A stretch of DNA of 39,909 nucleotides from Burkholderiales bacterium (GTDB lineage Bacteria > Pseudomonadota > Gammaproteobacteria > Burkholderiales > Casimicrobiaceae): positions 1 through 39,909 of the forward strand of contig JADGRP010000069.1 of NCBI GenBank assembly GCA_017880805.1. Direction: 5' to 3'. How positions within the stretch are numbered: the first letter of the stretch is position 1; every line of letters starts with the position of its first letter. This document shows positions 36,886 to 39,909 of this stretch, piece after piece. The notes under the pieces were generated by a model. That model was not told the DNA's origin and made no database searches. It worked only from the letters and a program-made list of their open reading frames with translations. The translations under genes were made by a program, and so were the position numbers.

Positions 36886-37362
36886 ATGCTCAGTTTCCTC
36901 AAGCGGCACGCGGAACCTCCACGGATCGGACAGATCCGGTTGCTTAACATGTTTGCCACGCTCAACCAAAGAGAGTTGCGTGTCATCGATGGCCTGCTGC
37001 ACGACAGACATTACCTCCAGGGCGAGATCGTCTTCGATGAAGGAGAGGAGGGCCAGGCGCTCTACGTCGTGCTTAGTGGAAGGGTATTGATATGCCGGCA
37101 AGGAGAGCCGGTGACCGGCTGGCTTGCGGAAATTCCGGCAGGCGCACTTTTCGGCGAGCTCGCTCTACTCGATGGCGCGCCACGCGTGGCGCAGGCGCGC
37201 GCTGCGGAGGACTGCGTGCTGGCCGCGCTTTCTCGCGCGGATTTCACGCGCTTGGTGGAAATACACGGGGCGATCGCCTCCAAGATCGCGTTGCAGCTCG
37301 CGCGGGACCTGGGCCAAAAGCTTGTGGCAGCTAACTTTGCAAAAGAGACGCGACTGCTTTGA
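36886..37362 (+). CDS. Cyclic nucleotide-binding-domain protein without DNA-binding domain
   Basis: A 158-residue protein made of one cNMP-binding (Crp-type) beta-roll. It shows LNQRELRVIDGLLHDRHYLQ, GEIVFDEGEEGQALYVVLSG, the phosphate-binding-cassette region FGELALLDGAPRVAQARAAE with Glu and Arg in place, and a C-terminal helix ASKIALQLARDLGQKL. No helix-turn-helix follows, so it is a sensor or partner protein rather than a transcription factor. ATG 36886 starts the recognisable fold; ATG 36841 would add 15 residues. Its stop overlaps the TTG start of the permease gene by 3 bp, implying coupled expression. Confidence 0.85.
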   Translation: MLSFLKRHAEPPRIGQIRLLNMFATLNQRELRVIDGLLHDRHYLQGEIVFDEGEEGQALYVVLSGRVLICRQGEPVTGWLAEIPAGALFGELALLDGAPRVAQARAAEDCVLAALSRADFTRLVEIHGAIASKIALQLARDLGQKLVAANFAKETRLL

Positions 37363-38474
37363 AGGACGCCTCCCATACGTCAGGGCCAGCGATCTGGCTC
37401 TTGACAATCGGCATCACCACGCTGCTTCTGGTCGCGGCCACGAAAGCACTGTGGTTGGTGGTGCCGTTTCTGCTCGCGATCATTCTGTATTACATCCTTC
37501 TTCCGATCGTGCACCGCTTGGTCGTCTTCGGCGTTCGGCGAGAAACCGCGGCTGCGTTGGTCGCCTTAGGGGTCACCCTGTTTGCAGTCGGCATCATGAT
37601 TCCGCTGATACCCTGGCTTGCTGCCCAGTCGGTCGCAGGGGAAGAGACGCTTTACCGTTACCTAGAGGGCGGGCGCGTGCTCGTCGACCGAACGCTTGTG
37701 ACGCTCGAGTCGCAGTTTGCCTTTCTGAAACGGGTCGGCTTCCACGCGGAGATGAGCAGGAAAGCAGCTGAGTTCGGCGACACATTTCTGCAGAAGCAAT
37801 TGGGCGAGGCACTGAGCGGTGCCGCGGCCTGGCTGCCCTCGTTGCTGCTCGCGCCATTCTTCGCGTTCTTCTTCCTGCGCGACGGCCGGCGCTTCCTGAA
37901 ACTCCTCTTCAGGGACGTGCCCAACGCATTTTTCGAGCGCACGATCTACATGTTCGATCGTGTCGATGCGACGGCACGCGACTACTTTCAGGGACTGCTG
38001 ACGCTTACTGTGATCGACTCCTTGTTTCTCACGTTCGGCCTCTGGCTAATCGGAGTCTCGGGCGCGCCGGTCCTGGGCGTCGCATCTGCTATGTTCGCGT
38101 GGCTGCCCGTCGTGGGCTCGGTCCTGGGCTGTGTGATGGTGATGCTGGTGGCGGCGACGGCATTTCCTAACGACCCGTGGGTCGTTTACGCAGTGATCGG
38201 GCTGTTCGTCTTCGACAGGACGCTCGATAATTTTTTCTTCATCCCTCTCACAGTCGGCCGCAGCATTCACATGCATCCTCTCCCCACCGTGCTAATGGTC
38301 TTCATTGGTGGTGCCGTCGCCGGTGTGGCCGGACTCGTCCTCGCGCTACCCGTCGCCGGCGTAGTCAACGCCGTCGTGGGCACAATTTGGGACATCGTGC
38401 GGGATCCGCGTCTTCGCGCACGGAACGCCTACGCCAAAGCGCTGCAGACGAAACGGGTGACGGCGGATTTTTAG
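37359..38474 (+). CDS. AI-2E (PerM/YdiK) family permease
   Basis: A 371-residue membrane protein of the AI-2E family, whose members export varied solutes; the founding AI-2 export role does not apply to all. About eight helices are visible: a pair at ~11-60, one at ~62-90, a soluble stretch with amphipathic helices (~90-150), then LLAPFFAFFFLRDGRRFLKL and the family-typical C-terminal run IYMFDRVDATARDYFQGLLT, LPVVGSVLG, DRTLDNFFFIPLTVGRSIHM, HPLPTVLMVFIGGAVAGVAG. The start TTG 37359 overlaps the upstream gene. The linked cNMP-binding protein may regulate it; that is inference. Confidence 0.9.
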   Translation: MKDASHTSGPAIWLLTIGITTLLLVAATKALWLVVPFLLAIILYYILLPIVHRLVVFGVRRETAAALVALGVTLFAVGIMIPLIPWLAAQSVAGEETLYRYLEGGRVLVDRTLVTLESQFAFLKRVGFHAEMSRKAAEFGDTFLQKQLGEALSGAAAWLPSLLLAPFFAFFFLRDGRRFLKLLFRDVPNAFFERTIYMFDRVDATARDYFQGLLTLTVIDSLFLTFGLWLIGVSGAPVLGVASAMFAWLPVVGSVLGCVMVMLVAATAFPNDPWVVYAVIGLFVFDRTLDNFFFIPLTVGRSIHMHPLPTVLMVFIGGAVAGVAGLVLALPVAGVVNAVVGTIWDIVRDPRLRARNAYAKALQTKRVTADF

Positions 38475-38527
38475 TCCTGACACATCCCTTGCGGTGCAAT
38501 TCGCACGATGGGCGACGGGAGGTAATC

Positions 38528-38728
38528 ATGGATCGCAGGGAATTCCTTTCGGGTGGCGCGGCGCTTGCGGGGAGCGCTATGGGCGCGAGCGGCGTGATTG
38601 CCGCGGACGGAAGCATGCCCACGCCGGTGAAGGCACCTGCTCATGCCTGCAAGTTGTGCGATTTCGGATGGTCGCTGATACCCCCTCGCTCGATGCGTGC
38701 CGATCTTGACCCACTAATGTCTGCTTAG
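38528..38728 (+). CDS. Short Tat-signal protein, probably truncated
   Basis: A 66-codon ORF preceded by a strong GGAGGT site. It starts MDRREFLSGGAALAGSAMGA, a textbook twin-arginine signal (RRxFL then a hydrophobic run and Ala-rich end), so the product should be exported folded. After residue ~30 the sequence has no recognisable domain and ends at residue 66, too short for typical Tat substrates. Most likely the signal of a longer gene whose body was lost or frameshifted; a genuine small protein with a CKLC cysteine pair cannot be excluded. Confidence 0.5.
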   Translation: MDRREFLSGGAALAGSAMGASGVIAADGSMPTPVKAPAHACKLCDFGWSLIPPRSMRADLDPLMSA

Positions 38729-39774
38729 GGGCAATTTGGGCGGCGTCATTCAACGGCTGCAATTGGCCGAGGCTGTGTAAAAACACTCGCCAGCGGTTTT
38801 GGTTGAACGATGATGGTGTACCGGACCTTGGAGGGTTCATGCCGACCCTCGTCGCATCCCGGAGTCCTGGATCAGAAGTATGTTTTGGGCCATAAGGGGT
38901 CCACTCCGCACCACGAACGCCGATACGCCGCTTGGTTCCGTGGAGCGCTTCCGTTACGAAGAAAGAGCAGCAGCGTCGATCCTGGAGGCAAGAAGAGCAG
39001 CCCCTCACCGGCACCAGATTGCGCCCCAGTCGATCTGTTGTCCGTCAGGTGGTGTACATAGCTCGTCGACCGATCGTTGCCACGTAGCGAAGAGATCGCT
39101 CGCAGCGACAATCGCCGGCGCGCCGGCGCCCAGGTGCCCGCCGAAGCGAGGAAACGCCGGTGTGCGTCACTTGGCAAGACGACCATGACTTGAATCGCCC
39201 ATGACAGGGTGTGGTCGCCCCGTCGCAAGAAACGTTCGATCCTGTCGCTGTGCCCCGGGCTCGTTTGCTCTCGCGCAGACGACATGCGATTTGGAGTTAT
39301 TGCGGCAGCACTTCCGCGTGGCACGGCCATTGCTCTTATCGCGCCAAGCGCGGTCGCATCGCATCGCGTCGCGTGCAACACACCCGGCATCGTTAGCAGA
39401 CCAAGCTGCTGGTAGGGCGTGTCCGAGCCCTGTATGTGGGTGCTCACGCACGGCATTATGTAGATGACAATATTGTGCGCTCGACCAATTTTCGGGCGCG
39501 GTAACTCGTTCCGCCGACGGATTGCGTCACATCAAGTCGGTGCCCGGCAAATGACCGGGCCTGGGCAGATATCTGTCCCCGCGCGGTGTTTCCGAACGCT
39601 CGCAACGCAAATCTGCCGAGCGCGACCGTTCATCTGGCGTACCTCCCATATCGTGCCCATCGGCATACGTCTTGCTCAATGAAGTCTGTGCAAGGGAGTG
39701 TCATCGCCGGCCCGGCGCAAGAGAATTCGATAAGTGGCCGACGACTGACTGTGATCTACAAAGTGGAGAGAAAC
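38729..39774. other. About 1 kb without a convincing gene
   Basis: Open frames exist on both strands but none shows a domain, good ribosome site or consistent codon use. GTGTAAAAACAC near 38776 is a small palindrome in a stretch that reads like shared intergenic repeat DNA. GCCCGG/CCGGGC at 39542-39560 is a minor hairpin. The region is probably decayed accessory DNA. Confidence 0.5.
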
Positions 39775-39909
39775 GTGAAAAGTGCAATGACTCGAGTGGC
39801 ACCAGGCCGCCAACGCGGCTTTACCCTGATCGAGCTGTTGGCGACCATCACCGTGCTGGTCATTCTGTCGAGTATCGCCGCGACGGGGTACAGCACGAGC
39901 GTCAACAAC
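39775..39909 (+). CDS. Type IV pilin/pseudopilin, N-terminal part (continues beyond window)
   Basis: Forty-five codons from a GTG start with a GGAGAG ribosome site. A short positively charged leader ends in Gly15, followed by FTLIELLATITVLVILSSIA, the type III signal cleaved by prepilin peptidase between Gly15 and Phe16. Glu at position +5 of the mature protein is present, and the hydrophobic N-terminal helix follows. This class includes PilE/PilA, FimT/PilV minor pilins and type II secretion pseudopilins; the subtype cannot be told from this fragment. Confidence 0.88.
   Translation, partial: MKSAMTRVAPGRQRGFTLIELLATITVLVILSSIAATGYSTSVNN

Noticed and set aside
38755-38800. A stretch around GGCCGAGGCTGTGTAAAAAC that resembles intergenic repeat or insertion-sequence flanks met in other proteobacteria
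   Set aside because: Resemblance is from memory only; no inverted ends or transposase were found here.
38872-39456. A 194-codon minus-strand ORF near the right end
   Set aside because: Its composition is erratic, no domain is seen and other frames are equally open; GC-rich DNA gives such ORFs by chance.

Overview
The window is GC-rich chromosomal DNA from a proteobacterium, most likely a betaproteobacterium. Three arrangements point there: gshB followed by a mannose-type EIIA, HPr and enzyme I; metX overlapping metW; and gatCAB divergent from mreBCD-mrdA-rodA. I cannot name the genus. Almost all of bases 1-33,800 is dense core-genome coding sequence. From the second tRNA-Lys (35932) onward the DNA looks accessory.

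Layout. 1-5049: the 3' end of glmS, a ModE-type DNA-binding protein, gshB, and a regulatory PTS (EIIA-Man, HPr, EI). 5080-6942: a SAM-II riboswitch candidate with its own terminator and a competing antiterminator helix, then metX-metW. 6995-14618: ampG, ABC-F protein YheS, exonuclease III, pyrE, a DUF4124 protein and ABC-F factor EttA. 14800-18169 (minus strand): gatC, gatA, gatB for transamidation of Glu-tRNA(Gln)/Asp-tRNA(Asn). 18275-28381: cell-envelope genes mreB, mreC, mreD, mrdA (PBP2), rodA, rlpA, tolB, pal and cpoB, covering rod shape, septal peptidoglycan and outer-membrane constriction. A small DUF420-like membrane gene sits between rodA and rlpA. 28400-33725: mutY, an ECF sigma factor with a putative membrane anti-sigma protein, a conserved exported protein, a YeeE/YedE sulfur transporter and a DUF1178 protein. 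33766-36007: tRNA-Lys(TTT), a secreted DUF5648 protein, a DUF2127 membrane protein and tRNA-Lys(CTT). 36017-39909: an integrase remnant cut off at the edge of a palindromic element, a cyclic-nucleotide-binding-domain protein overlapping an AI-2E-family permease, a short Tat-signal ORF, about 1 kb without a convincing gene, and the first 45 codons of a type IV pilin/pseudopilin.

The strongest regulatory discovery is the metX leader. A SAM-II-like aptamer lies directly upstream of a Rho-independent terminator, and a 12-bp helix between aptamer and terminator would make the two folds mutually exclusive. Other noteworthy points are a three-copy family of intergenic palindromic repeats, one of which splits ptsH from ptsI; several genes whose -10 element lies only 6-10 nt before the start codon, suggesting leaderless mRNAs; and an integrase fragment next to tRNA-Lys that marks an old island boundary.
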